Of a stretch of DNA of 42,455 bases, positions 35,102 to 40,725 are shown one piece after another. The first letter of the stretch is position 1. Every line of letters starts with the position of its first letter. The notes beneath the pieces were generated by a model. The model was not told the origin of the DNA. It searched no databases and saw only the letters and a program-made list of their open reading frames with translations. The translations under genes and the position numbers were made by a program. This DNA is from an uncultured Bacteroidota bacterium (GTDB taxonomy: Bacteria; Bacteroidota; Bacteroidia; Chitinophagales; Chitinophagaceae), in contig CAISPO010000049.1 in the NCBI GenBank assembly GCA_903887415.1, positions 1-42,455 of the forward strand, given 5' to 3'.

Positions 35102-35398
35102 TTATCAACAAAATTAATGCCAAATTTTAGTGAAGCCAAATTTTGTGGGTAAAGTGTGAGAAAGGCGGGGTGAATGCCTTTTGACTATATGACGCTATCA
35201 TACTGGTAAACAATAAAATAGCTAACTATGATGCATCTTTGCTAGGAAGTAATTGTAGTTGTGGATATGTGGATAAGCAAAATTGAGTGGTGTGCAGAAG
35301 AAAGGATAATCCAGAGCCATATAATTGTCTTTCTGCCGTTTAGCACAATTTAGGCCGTGTTACTTAATAGTTAATTACTAATACTTAGCAGTGGATAA
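35102..35398. other. Cluster of DnaA-box-like sites
   Basis: Within an AT-rich gene-free stretch (35020-35906) there is one exact 9-mer TGTGGATAA (reverse of TTATCCACA) at 35268-35276. Three one-mismatch sites are TTATCAACA (35102-35110), TGTGGATAT (35260-35268) and AGTGGATAA (35390-35398). Such clusters mark replication origins or DnaA-regulated sites, but four sites with only one exact match are weak evidence. A GAAAATTCA/TGAATTTTC inverted repeat follows near 35448-35491. Confidence 0.3.
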
Positions 35399-35601
35399 AG
35401 TGAAATATATGCCCAGCAAAGCCTGGCCGTCGCTTAGGGACGCAGGAAAATTCAAATTTGTTACAAAAGTGATTTCCCTATGTGAATTTTCGGCGTAATA
35501 ATTTCAACTCCAGGATTCGAGACATACGTACAAATCCAAATTCCCTGGCCGGTAATAATTATGCTATTGCAAAACGATAGCAGGGGATGAGTCTCTAATA
35601 T

Positions 35602-35702
35602 CTGGGCCTATAATATCCTTACTGTTAAGTAGAGAAACCCGGTTGCCCTAATTGCTTTTTCTTCGATTGTTGTACTTAACATAATGTAAATTATAGAACA
35701 AA
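35602..35702. repeat. Imperfect palindrome with ATTATAGAACAAA core, copy A
   Basis: Outer arms CTATAAT (35608-35614) and ATTATAG (35690-35696) and inner arms GTTAAGTA (35624-35631) and TACTTAAC (35673-35680) pair, separated by 9-nt internal loops on each side. The right end is ATTATAGAACAAA. It belongs to a family with members at 40237-40332 and 42036-42132 (about 96 bp each) and a right half only at 36517. AGAACA/TGTTCT form an extra small palindrome at the right end. Confidence 0.6.
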
Positions 35703-35720
35703 ATGTTCTCCTTGGTTATC

Positions 35721-35796
35721 TGCCACCTCAAAGATAGGGAGAAATTATTGGCGAATCCGCCACTAATCAAAATTTCTCCCTATCTTTGAGGCGGCA
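35721..35796. repeat. Long hairpin with 26-nt arms
   Basis: The arms 35721-35746 and 35771-35796 are reverse complements with a single mismatch. The 24-nt loop contains its own TGGCG/CGCCA hairpin. It lies at the boundary between core sequence and the small-gene region. It could be a miniature transposable element, a strong bidirectional terminator or a recombination site; nothing in the sequence decides. Confidence 0.8.
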
Positions 35797-35906
35797 AAGG
35801 AATATTTTGTTGCTATAATTTGACGTTATAGTTAAGCAGAAAGAAAACTACGGAAGAAAATATTTGTTTTAATTTTTTGCTTGGCTTCTTATTATGGAGA
35901 GTAAAA

Positions 35907-36074
35907 ATGGAAATTATGAACTTATTTACAAGAAAGCCATTTGATGAGCCAGAAGATGGCGATTTAAATAAAAAACCTTCTTCTAAGAGGGAAATAGAAG
36001 TTGTCAAAAAGAAGATTGAAAAAGAGTTTGAAAAATCTCTTAAAAGGAATAAAATACCATTCGTTAAGAAGTAG
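35907..36074 (+). CDS. 55-residue charged small protein
   Basis: The ATG at 35907 was chosen over 35877 because GGAGAG lies 8 nt upstream. The product is highly charged, with an acidic FDEPEDGD stretch and then a Lys/Glu-rich amphipathic helix (residues 24-48, with REIEVVKKKIEKEFEKSL). No family is recognised. Its 3' end overlaps the convergent gene at 36064-36231 by 11 bp. It is the first gene of the small-gene region. Confidence 0.5.
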   Translation: MEIMNLFTRKPFDEPEDGDLNKKPSSKREIEVVKKKIEKEFEKSLKRNKIPFVKK

Positions 36075-36231
36075 ATTCTTCGCCTACCGATCCAATTACA
36101 ATACATAGGGTGGTAGCTCTTTTGGGCTGCCTGTCAATAAATTTCCTTAACTTAGCTACCGCTTTTTTAAAAGCATCTTCTTTTTCTCCAAAAATGGTAA
36201 ATGTGCTTTTCTTGATTAACTCTTTTGCCAT
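36064..36231 (-). CDS. 55-residue small protein (MAKELIKK...)
   Basis: This unlisted short frame encodes a compact alpha/beta-like sequence: a strand STFTIFGEKEDA, a basic helix FKKAVAKLRKFIDRQPKRA, then a strand TTLCIVIGSVGEE. The leader GCAAACTAAAAAAATA resembles that of the gene at 40383-40604. It lies 64 nt downstream of another short gene starting MAKGMKKK and may share its transcript. It overlaps the convergent gene by 11 bp. Function unknown. Confidence 0.5.
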   Translation of the reverse strand: MAKELIKKSTFTIFGEKEDAFKKAVAKLRKFIDRQPKRATTLCIVIGSVGEESTS

Positions 36232-36295
36232 AAATATTTTTTTAGTTTGCGATAGATATTATTAAAGCAGCGTTTCTTGACACAGCTGCAAAAAA

Positions 36296-36406
36296 TCAAC
36301 TCTTAATTCCTGCGGCTCGCAGAATAGTCTTATCATAGACCGAAATCGGCCCTGTAGGCTTCCCTAAATTCAATTTTACGGGCTTTTTTTTCATTCCTTT
36401 TGCCAT
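36296..36406 (-). CDS. 36-residue basic small protein
   Basis: The frame encodes MAKGMKKKPVKLNLGKPTG followed by ISVYDKTILRAAGIKS. An AAGG ribosome site lies 3 nt before the ATG, inside a perfect GCCATAA/TTATGGC palindrome (36402-36417) that could fold over the start codon. The Lys-rich start suggests a nucleic-acid or ribosome contact, but this is only a guess. It is probably in one transcript with the gene at 36064-36231. Confidence 0.42.
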   Translation of the reverse strand: MAKGMKKKPVKLNLGKPTGPISVYDKTILRAAGIKS

Positions 36407-36489
36407 AACCTTATGGCAGATATTTTTTCCATGTGCCGTGCGCTCCGCGGCTTCAAAAAAATTAAAACAAATATTTTGTATCTAATCTT

Positions 36490-36528
36490 TCTTGCTCAAC
36501 ATAACGCTGACTAATTATAGAACAAATG
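36490..36528 (+). repeat. Right half of the ATTATAGAACAAA palindrome family, copy B
   Basis: TTTCTTGCTCAACATAA (36490-36506) is followed by ATTATAGAACAAA (36516-36528). The 17-mer recurs exactly at 41888-41904. No matching left arm was found, so this copy is incomplete. It lies about 70 nt before the gene at 36597. Confidence 0.55.
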
Positions 36529-36596
36529 GAACAACAATCATCTATTCGTATATGATTCTAATTGCTTGACTATAAGGGAATAGCAAACCTTTTGAG

Positions 36597-36752
36597 ATGC
36601 TAACAGAAACTGAAGTAGAAGAAATTGCCGTGGAGATTTTGAATAATACAATGATTGGCCGTACACCAGAAGACACACGTAAAATAATCGTGTATATCTA
36701 TGAAAACACAAAACACATGGAAAATCCTAGAGTATTCCGTGTGGTTAAATAA
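36597..36752 (+). CDS. 51-residue small protein
   Basis: The frame starts MLTETEVEEIAVEILNNTM, continues GRTPEDTRKIIVYIYENTK and ends in a short VFRVVK strand. It looks like a small helical protein with a coherent amphipathic pattern. Its 3' end overlaps the convergent gene at 36745-37053 by 8 bp. A copy of the ATTATAGAACAAA element sits about 70 nt upstream. No family is recognised. Confidence 0.45.
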   Translation: MLTETEVEEIAVEILNNTMIGRTPEDTRKIIVYIYENTKHMENPRVFRVVK

Positions 36753-37053
36753 CAGTTATTGTAGATATAACTGTCCCGATTAATGATTCATAATCAGGAT
36801 TAGCTTGTGCTAAATCTTCAAATGCATAATGTGTCATAGTCGGATATTTTTCCTTCAGTTCTAGAATATTGAAAGGTGTATTACATATAACATTACATAA
36901 TTCAAAGCCTAAACAAAGGAAGGTATCAATGTTATTTTGTTGCTCATATACTGAAACTAGTTTCCTGCCAATATTTTCATATTGATAAATATCTATAGGA
37001 GTTGGTGTACCCTTCTTAGTGCTATTAATTTTCATAAGGCTAGTTTTCAACAA
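36745..37053 (-). CDS. Hypothetical 102-residue protein
   Basis: The product is a soluble mixed alpha/beta protein with three Cys in the middle (LCLGFELCNVICN) and a short proline turn. The ATG at 37035 (MKINSTKKG) is an alternative start giving 96 residues. The 3' end overlaps a convergent small gene by 8 bp. A terminator-like hairpin lies just upstream of its start, between it and the divergent gene at 37099. I recognise no family. Confidence 0.6.
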   Translation of the reverse strand: MLKTSLMKINSTKKGTPTPIDIYQYENIGRKLVSVYEQQNNIDTFLCLGFELCNVICNTPFNILELKEKYPTMTHYAFEDLAQANPDYESLIGTVISTITVI

Positions 37054-37064
37054 ATATAGTCATT

Positions 37065-37097
37065 ACCCTACATACTTAACTGTGTGTAGGGTTTTTT
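37065..37097 (+). terminator. Terminator-like hairpin ending one base before a start codon
   Basis: ACCCTACATAC/GTGTGTAGGGT pair over 11 positions (one G-U) around a 6-nt loop. Six T follow (37092-37097), then C and the ATG at 37099. It is a textbook intrinsic terminator in plus orientation but sits immediately before a plus-strand gene, so it may attenuate that gene or stop read-through from the left. Confidence 0.75.
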
Positions 37098-37098
37098 C

Positions 37099-37488
37099 AT
37101 GTCACCAACTCCTCATTATATGCGTAAATCTGAAAAAATTTCATCTGTACCAGTATTATTAAAGCTTCTGCAATCTCTTCTGTGGTATAATGATAGTTAT
37201 AAGCTATTCTTCAGCGATACACATACTAACAACCCACAGGAATACTATTTCTTCATGCTCGATATAAAATCTGGAAAAAGAACTCATGGCAGGTATAGAC
37301 TTACTACTGATGATATGCTTGTACAGTTCTTGCACAGTACCTATAAAATCAAAGAATTAGTAAGTATGCGCAGACATGATATAGTAATGATCCAAACTAT
37401 AAACATAGATAACGAATTGGACTATACTAACTGGCTTGGAACGCAAATTCCTACAGAAAAAGGGCCAACTTATATCATAAAAACATAG
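37099..37488 (+). CDS. Hypothetical 129-residue protein
   Basis: The soluble product has a basic start, a helix SVPVLLKLLQSLLWYNDSY, an aromatic EYYFFMLDIKSG strand and a C-terminal NWLGTQIP segment. The ATG at 37120 (MRKSEK) is an alternative start and would leave the terminator-like hairpin outside the ribosome site. Another small gene follows 50 nt later on the same strand. No family is recognised. Confidence 0.6.
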   Translation: MSPTPHYMRKSEKISSVPVLLKLLQSLLWYNDSYKLFFSDTHTNNPQEYYFFMLDIKSGKRTHGRYRLTTDDMLVQFLHSTYKIKELVSMRRHDIVMIQTINIDNELDYTNWLGTQIPTEKGPTYIIKT

Positions 37489-37538
37489 GAATATACCTAA
37501 AATATCATTATATTAACTAATAATTAAAAACTCAAATC

Positions 37539-37781
37539 ATGCAAAAAAACTCAAATTTGTTGCCTGTAAATGAAGTAAAAGTAATTGATCGTGTCATAGA
37601 TGTGTATCTATGGTGCTGTGACCTCAATACGGACGAAATAAGGCTGCTTGGACAGCGTCTGATAGACTTAGCTGATAGACGGGCTACAGACGTAGAAATG
37701 GCTTATATAGAACGATATCAGTATACAGAAAACTGCGAGTCTGAATATGTACCTAAGGAAGACCTACCTATGAGGATGTAA
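37539..37781 (+). CDS. Hypothetical 80-residue protein
   Basis: The product is helical and acidic (NEVKVIDRVIDVYLWCCDLNTDEIRLLG followed by QRLIDLADRRATDVEMAYIERY). The leader AAAAACTCAAAT directly before the ATG is identical to that of the gene at 39318. It is probably cotranscribed with the preceding gene; a candidate terminator lies at 37888. Function unknown. Confidence 0.6.
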   Translation: MQKNSNLLPVNEVKVIDRVIDVYLWCCDLNTDEIRLLGQRLIDLADRRATDVEMAYIERYQYTENCESEYVPKEDLPMRM

Positions 37782-37798
37782 GCTCTACCCTACTTTTG

Positions 37799-37971
37799 AA
37801 ATACACGGCTGTGTTTGCATTTGATGGATACAATTTTTCATACACTCATTCTTAGTATTCAAACAATCTGACGCAGTAGTAAACTAGACCACGTGAAAGG
37901 TGGTTTTTGTTATAGTTATGCTGTTTGTTATTATGTATTTTTGAATGAATGTATTGCACAGCCGTGTATTT
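37799..37971. repeat. 173-bp segment bounded by 15-bp perfect inverted repeats
   Basis: AAATACACGGCTGTG (37799-37813) and its exact reverse complement (37957-37971) enclose about 143 bp without an ORF. A terminator hairpin lies inside. This could be a miniature inverted-repeat element or the base of a large RNA stem. No target-site duplication was found. Confidence 0.7.
37888..37909 (+). terminator. Candidate terminator inside the 173-bp inverted repeat
   Basis: ACCAC/GTGGT arms with a 7-nt loop are followed by TTTTGTTAT. The stem is short, so confidence is moderate. Confidence 0.5.
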
Positions 37972-37994
37972 TCTATAAAATTAAATAAAATTAT

Positions 37995-38002
37995 TACTTT
38001 TG
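37995..38002 (+). promoter_or_regulatory. -7 promoter element upstream of the structured leader
   Basis: TACTTTTG is an exact TAnnTTTG match. Transcription from about 38009 would give a leader of about 228 nt before the lipoprotein ATG at 38236, which would contain the whole structured element at 38067-38231. No clear -33 box is visible. Confidence 0.5.
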
Positions 38003-38066
38003 TTCACGAAATCTAAAAACGCCTATGTAAAATCAAAACTGAAAATAAATCGCATTATACTGTATA

Positions 38067-38231
38067 TGCTGTCCTAAACTACCACTTTAACAGCACCCAA
38101 ATACAAATTATAGATATAATGCACCCTGCAGAGGGTGTAATTGTGTCTTTTGTATTTGGGGGCCGTGGTAGGCCGAGGACAGCAGAGGAACTACAGTTAC
38201 ACCCTCTATTTCTTATGTTCTAAACTACCAC
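38067..38231 (+). promoter_or_regulatory. Structured leader with nested stems and alternative pairings (possible cis-regulatory RNA)
   Basis: Nested helices pair 38067-38075 with 38176-38184 (9 bp), 38079-38085 with 38165-38171 (7 bp), 38096-38107 with 38149-38160 (12 bp) and 38120-38127 with 38132-38139 (8 bp, one G-U). Two competing helices also exist. 38130-38140 is the exact complement of 38197-38207 (11 bp). GTGGTAG (38165-38171) can pair with a second CTACCAC at 38225-38231, five bases before the ATG, because CTAAACTACCAC occurs at both 38074 and 38220. One fold leaves the start region free; the other would cover it. It matches no riboswitch class I know. Confidence 0.6.
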
Positions 38232-38235
38232 AAAA

Positions 38236-38736
38236 ATGAAAAAACTCATCATTGCAGTAAGTCTGCTATCAATTTTCAATTCCTGTACATCAGGTGGCTC
38301 TGGCTCCGGTACATCAGTTACTCCGGCATCTTCATTCAGCATAACTTTCCGAGGACATACTTATACATCTACAACACCCGTAGCCACTACAGCTGGTGGT
38401 TCTAGTGGCTGGATGCTGTCTTTCAATGGAGGAACTCTTACTACCGTAGTTCTTATTTTTCAAGGCTGGAATTACTTCAATCTAACAAGTGGTATTGGTA
38501 CCTACAAATTAGGTGGAATCAGTAACGGTATCCATTATAGTGCAAATCCATGCACATTGTCAGATTATGCGTCAGGTGGTGCAGCATATCGCGCAGATGC
38601 AACAGATACTACAAGCCAGGCAATAGTAACAATTTCCAACGGGACTGAATGTAAAGGAACGTTCACTGTTAATCTCAATGACGGAGCTGGTAACTATTAT
38701 CCTGCTACAGGAAGTTTTGATTATATAAAGCCTTAG
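38236..38736 (+). CDS. Small hypothetical lipoprotein under a structured leader
   Basis: The 166-residue product has a lipoprotein signal peptide with lipobox IFNSC (Cys17), a Gly/Ser-rich linker (SGGSGSGTS) and one beta-rich domain. Two Cys (NPCTLSDY and TECKGTF) may form a disulfide. The ending NYYPATGSFDY recalls small Bacteroidota lipoproteins of the DUF6252 type, but this is a resemblance only. It would be anchored in the inner or outer membrane facing the periplasm. The next gene begins 3 nt after its stop. Expression may be controlled by the unusual leader. Confidence 0.75.
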   Translation: MKKLIIAVSLLSIFNSCTSGGSGSGTSVTPASSFSITFRGHTYTSTTPVATTAGGSSGWMLSFNGGTLTTVVLIFQGWNYFNLTSGIGTYKLGGISNGIHYSANPCTLSDYASGGAAYRADATDTTSQAIVTISNGTECKGTFTVNLNDGAGNYYPATGSFDYIKP

Positions 38737-38739
38737 TGT

Positions 38740-39141
38740 ATGCGAAAGATATTACTAGTTTTCTCGCTATTAATAACTACTGCTGGATACTGCCAAGAAA
38801 AAATACAGAAATTTCGCGCACATAGTTATATAAATGCTACGTATGACGAAGTGCCTAATGCATCTTGGCAGGAATGCAACATACTTATAGTCTTGGGTAA
38901 AGACAAGATAAAATTATATACAGGTAGCTATCAAGAACTAGATATAGCAAAAATAAATAGTCGATCTGAAAATGCAACTGAGATAACTTATGATGAAAAT
39001 GCAGTTGATAAATTTGGAAATGATATTCAAATACTTTTTGTTATATCCAAGAACTATTCGGAAACTGGTAATGCACCGGCAGTTCTGTCTATTTTGTATA
39101 AGAATTTTGTTGCAATGTACCGATTATACTATACTGACTAA
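38740..39141 (+). CDS. Hypothetical secreted 133-residue protein
   Basis: The product has a signal peptide (MRKILLVFSLLITTAGYCQ) and a small beta-rich domain (NILIVLGKDKIKLYTGSYQ, ILFVISKNY, ILYKNFVAMYRLYY). It looks like a periplasmic protein of no family I recognise. It starts 3 nt after the lipoprotein stop, so the two are cotranslated from one transcript and probably work together. A terminator follows 7 nt after its stop. Confidence 0.7.
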   Translation: MRKILLVFSLLITTAGYCQEKIQKFRAHSYINATYDEVPNASWQECNILIVLGKDKIKLYTGSYQELDIAKINSRSENATEITYDENAVDKFGNDIQILFVISKNYSETGNAPAVLSILYKNFVAMYRLYYTD

Positions 39142-39148
39142 TAAAAAG

Positions 39149-39175
39149 CCCCGACTGTAATGGTCGGGGTTATAT
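39149..39175 (+). terminator. Terminator of the lipoprotein operon
   Basis: CCCCGAC/GTCGGGG form a 7-bp stem with a 7-nt loop followed by TTATATT; a run of A precedes it. It starts 8 nt after the stop at 39141. Confidence 0.8.
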
Positions 39176-39317
39176 TATAATATTTTCAGTGATTGCTTGT
39201 GCCTACGGACTGGCTATTGTGATTGTTTCTACAGTCAAAGGTACAAAAAATATTTCATATTAAAACAGTTATTTCATATTTTAACTATAATTTTAACGCT
39301 TCAAAAACTCAAATTTT

Positions 39318-39530
39318 ATGGCAAACGTAGTGGATTACAAAATAATTGAAGACAGAGTAAGAGAATTAAGATGTATTGAATGTGGTGCTCCTCCGGCACT
39401 TGTTGAGTTTGATTCACTCAAAATGAATCTTACGGTTGCCTGCGGCCACGATACTTTCTTACCCATTCTTAATGATAAATATAATGAATTAAAAAACGAT
39501 CAAACTAAAATGTTTGTTAGGATCGTTTAA
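39318..39530 (+). CDS. 70-residue protein with CxxC and CGH (possible zinc site)
   Basis: The product has RCIECGAPP and, about 20 residues later, ACGHD, a C-x2-C...C-x-H arrangement that could bind zinc. The rest is a small polar helical tail. Its leader AAAAACTCAAAT is identical to that of the gene at 37539. The 3' end overlaps the convergent gene at 39527-39724 by 4 bp. Function unknown. Confidence 0.55.
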   Translation: MANVVDYKIIEDRVRELRCIECGAPPALVEFDSLKMNLTVACGHDTFLPILNDKYNELKNDQTKMFVRIV

Positions 39531-39724
39531 ATAACATCAGTTATATTTCTTATAGTTAGATGGGCAACCGTATTTAAAAATATGGTTATGTCACCTTTTG
39601 GAGCACTCTTAACGAGCTGCTCCAATTTTTTTTGTACACCACTAATCACATCATTAACAGACATTCCCTCAAATGTCTCTGGTTCTAAATCCCCTATTGT
39701 TTCTAACATTAGTTTTTTTGACAT
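39527..39724 (-). CDS. Hypothetical 65-residue protein
   Basis: A soluble small protein with an acidic start (LETIGDLEPETFEGMS), a long helix (VNDVISGVQKKLEQLVKS) and a hydrophobic end (ITIFLNTVAHLTIRNITDVI). It overlaps the convergent gene by 4 bp at the stop codons. No family is recognised. Confidence 0.5.
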   Translation of the reverse strand: MSKKLMLETIGDLEPETFEGMSVNDVISGVQKKLEQLVKSAPKGDITIFLNTVAHLTIRNITDVI

Positions 39725-39816
39725 TTTTCAAATTTTTAGGCGGCAATTCCCCGCCATTCTTCTACTTTTCCTAAATTATATATAATTGGCTTAGTGCTAA
39801 TTATTATTTCTTTTGT

Positions 39817-39824
39817 TATATTTG
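39817..39824 (+). promoter_or_regulatory. -7 promoter element of the DUF1737-like gene
   Basis: TATATTTG matches TAnnTTTG exactly, 15 nt before the ATG at 39840. Transcription would start about 8 nt before the ATG, giving a very short leader. A -33 box is not clear. Confidence 0.5.
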
Positions 39825-39839
39825 CATAAAATCAATTCT

Positions 39840-40019
39840 ATGCAATATGATATCATCTATTCAGATGCACTTGATAAGTTCAAATTATTAGTTAACCAAA
39901 AATTGTCAGACAACTGGCAACTCATTGGAGGAATTAATATTTGTTATTGCCCCATACCAAATACTGATCCTATTGGTCATATTAGATATTGTCAAGCTAT
40001 AATTAAATATGAAGAATAG
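39840..40019 (+). CDS. DUF1737-like small protein
   Basis: The 59-residue product (ATG at 39840; the frame opens 9 codons earlier, but the start there would lie on the promoter box) has the pattern YDIIYSDALDKFKLLVNQKL, then SDNWQLIGGINI, then a CQAIIKY end. That is the layout of the DUF1737 family (aromatic start, VN--L--GW-L-GG, QA near the end). Its function is unknown. The 3' end overlaps the convergent gene by 17 bp. Confidence 0.65.
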   Translation: MQYDIIYSDALDKFKLLVNQKLSDNWQLIGGINICYCPIPNTDPIGHIRYCQAIIKYEE

Positions 40020-40197
40020 CTGACTTATCAGTAAACATTAATATTAAATTGCATATTTTTTTTATCTCTCCGGCAGTTTTTCCATCAAGCTGCTGTAATA
40101 TATCTATTGACTTTTCTGTAATATCAGCCTCTTCTACAATCATCCCAGTACTATAGATATTAGAACAAATTTTACTTCTTATTTCATCTCTTTTCAT
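40003..40197 (-). CDS. Hypothetical 64-residue protein
   Basis: The product starts MKRDEIRSKICSNIYSTGM and has a helical, mixed-charge pattern (TEKSIDILQQLDGKTAGEIK). No family is recognised. Its 3' end overlaps the DUF1737-like gene by 17 bp. A copy of the ATTATAGAACAAA palindrome faces it about 40 nt upstream. Confidence 0.5.
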   Translation of the reverse strand: MKRDEIRSKICSNIYSTGMIVEEADITEKSIDILQQLDGKTAGEIKKICNLILMFTDKSAILHI

Positions 40198-40236
40198 ATT
40201 GTTACATATAAGCTAATTACAAATTATTAGGCAATC

Positions 40237-40332
40237 TTTGTTCTATAATTTCCAATATAGTTAAATATCTGCGGTGTAAAACCTTGATATTCAAGCCTTC
40301 GGTAACATATTGGTTGTACATTATAGAACAAA
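40237..40332. repeat. 96-bp imperfect palindrome with ATTATAGAACAAA ends, copy E-C
   Basis: The outer arms TTTGTTCTATAAT (40237-40249) and ATTATAGAACAAA (40320-40332) pair perfectly over 13 bp. Inside, CCAATAT (40252-40258) pairs with ATATTGG (40307-40313) and GTTA with TAAC. A bulged TTGTAC lies on the right and a branch hairpin AATATC/GATATT forms the centre. The stretch 40198-40382 has no other feature. The same architecture at nearly the same size occurs at 42036-42132. Confidence 0.75.
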
Positions 40333-40382
40333 TCAGCTGTAAATGGATTAAGCTGTAAGCATAGAGAGTATGGAAAAACTAA

Positions 40383-40604
40383 CTATTTCAGAAGGTCATT
40401 TACATCCCAGTCCAAATTCGCACCCTTCAATAATTCGGGCAATATCGTGTTTAAATAAAATTGCTTCTGTTGAGCAAAACTGGCCAATATCTCTTTCTTT
40501 TTTTCCAAAGAACCGCCGCAAAACGCCTCGGATAAAAAATGCTGTGTAGCGTGCTGTTGCGCCATTATTTGGCCTAAAAACATAACTAATGCTCTTTCAT
40601 CCAT
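40383..40604 (-). CDS. Hypothetical 73-residue helical protein
   Basis: The product is mostly helical with a hydrophobic N-terminal helix (LVMFLGQIMAQQHATQHFL) and a Lys-rich middle (LEKKKEILASF). The leader GCGAACTAAAAA resembles the leader of the gene at 36064-36231. Function unknown. Confidence 0.5.
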   Translation of the reverse strand: MDERALVMFLGQIMAQQHATQHFLSEAFCGGSLEKKKEILASFAQQKQFYLNTILPELLKGANLDWDVNDLLK

Positions 40605-40642
40605 ATTCTTTATTTTTAGTTCGCAAAACGAAGGTAAAGAAA

Positions 40643-40670
40643 AAATCCCCTGCCATGCGGGGGATTTCTA
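40643..40670. terminator. Terminator-like hairpin between divergent genes
   Basis: AAATCCCC/GGGGATTT form an 8-bp stem with a 9-nt loop, preceded by A and followed by TTTCTATTT. It lies upstream of the starts of both divergent genes (40604 and 40726), where a terminator is unexpected. It could end an unrecognised short transcript or separate two independently acquired units. Confidence 0.65.
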
Positions 40671-40713
40671 TTTAGCCAATCAAGAACCTCAACACCCTAC
40701 CCGAATTATTTTT

Positions 40714-40721
40714 TACATTTG
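40714..40721 (+). promoter_or_regulatory. -7 promoter element very close to a start codon
   Basis: TACATTTG matches TAnnTTTG exactly and ends only 4 nt before the ATG at 40726. Transcription starting about 7 nt after the box would begin at or near the ATG, implying a leaderless mRNA. Confidence 0.45.
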
Positions 40722-40725
40722 TTGC

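Noticed and set aside
35813..36106. 97-codon minus-strand ORF
   Set aside because: It is the antisense of the charged 55-residue plus gene at 35907. Its product is a run of Phe/Ser/Leu typical of antisense frames of Lys/Glu-rich genes.
38067..38231. Retron msr-msd or diversity-generating element
   Set aside because: Despite the nested stems, there is no reverse transcriptase nearby and no template/variable repeat pair, so a regulatory leader is the simpler reading.
40370..40550. Plus-strand ORF starting MEKLTISEGHLHP
   Set aside because: It is antisense to the better-supported 73-codon minus gene and has low-complexity, atypical composition.
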